5,827 nt of DNA from Enterocloster asparagiformis. Lineage in GTDB: Bacteria > Bacillota > Clostridia > Lachnospirales > Lachnospiraceae. Each line of letters opens with the position of its first letter. Position 1 is the first letter of the stretch. The DNA lies in contig JAGZSY010000072.1 of the NCBI GenBank assembly GCA_018380885.1, positions 1 through 5,827 of the forward strand. The letters are read 5' to 3'. The position numbers and the translations under genes are program-made. Of this stretch, positions 5,600 through 5,827 are shown piece after piece. A model generated the notes under the pieces. The model ran no database searches and was not told the DNA's origin. It was given only the letters and a program-made list of their open reading frames with translations.

Positions 5600-5827
5600 A
5601 TGAAAAAATGGGTATGTACCGTATGTGGTTATGTATATGAAGGCGAGCAGGCTCCTGAGAAATGTCCTCAGTGCGGCGTTCCGGCTTCCAAGTTCAAATT
5701 ACAGGAGAGCGAAGGCATGGCATGGGCCTGCGAGCACGAGGTAGGCGTTGCCCAGGGTTCCCCCGAGGACATCATGATGGATCTGAGAGCGAACTTCGAG
5801 GGCGAGTGCTCCGAGGTCGGCATGTAC
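5600..5827 (+). CDS. Reverse rubrerythrin / NADH peroxidase (partial, 3' end outside window)
   Basis: The first 76 codons are present. Residues 1-35 form a rubredoxin-like iron site with two cysteine pairs, CTVC (6-9) and CPQC (22-25); the short loop between them is typical of rubrerythrin-type rubredoxin domains. A ferritin-like domain begins afterwards, and EGECSEVGMY (67-76) is the first diiron-ligand helix. Rubredoxin first and diiron second defines the 'reverse' rubrerythrins of anaerobic Firmicutes, cytoplasmic peroxidases that reduce hydrogen peroxide with electrons passed from NADH. The usual length is about 180 residues, so more than half lies beyond the edge. The gene has its own strong promoter and possible PerR-type operator and is not part of the dpaL operon. 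Codon bias matches the partial gene at the left edge. Confidence 0.93.
   Translation, partial: MKKWVCTVCGYVYEGEQAPEKCPQCGVPASKFKLQESEGMAWACEHEVGVAQGSPEDIMMDLRANFEGECSEVGMY

Noticed and set aside
1..5827. Circular element cut inside a single rubrerythrin gene
   Set aside because: Joining the right end (76 residues) to the left end (52 residues) gives 128 residues, well short of the usual length of about 180, and the central part would be missing. Two separate genes fit better.
1..5827. CRISPR arrays, tRNA or rRNA genes, riboswitches, insertion-sequence ends
   Set aside because: No regularly spaced repeats, tRNA-like cloverleaf, rRNA sequence, conserved riboswitch core or transposase was seen on either strand.

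Overview
The window most likely comes from an anaerobic Firmicute of the Clostridia, probably Lachnospiraceae. The evidence is a pair of reverse-rubrerythrin-type peroxidase genes, strong AGGAG ribosome binding sites, moderately GC-rich coding DNA with AT-rich promoters, and the gene content. The family-level placement is inference; there is no rRNA or other marker gene.

Layout: (1) bases 2-160 are the last 52 codons of a rubrerythrin-family protein (+), followed by a strong intrinsic terminator at 200-246. (2) Bases 389-1294 (-) encode a LysR-type regulator. (3) Bases 1295-1475 are an AT-rich divergent control region with a good lysR promoter, a direct repeat, a dyad and a short palindrome. 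(4) Bases 1476-5309 (+) form a tight three-gene operon: diaminopropionate ammonia-lyase (dpaL), an M20-family metallohydrolase, and an NhaC-family membrane transporter. Gaps are 14 and 28 nt and each gene has its own ribosome binding site. (5) A GC-rich terminator lies at 5370-5399. (6) A consensus promoter at 5508-5536 drives a second reverse-rubrerythrin-type gene, which starts at 5600 and runs off the window.

Proposed logic (inference): the LysR protein senses a substrate and controls the divergent operon. The NhaC-family carrier takes up or exchanges the substrate or a product. The M20 enzyme hydrolyses an amide bond, which could release 2,3-diaminopropionate from a conjugate. DpaL then splits diaminopropionate into pyruvate and two ammonia. 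The lyase assignment is very firm; the link of the other two enzymes to diaminopropionate rests on operon context only. The cassette sits between two rubrerythrin-family genes in the same orientation, so it may have been inserted between, or carried along with, duplicated peroxide-defence genes.
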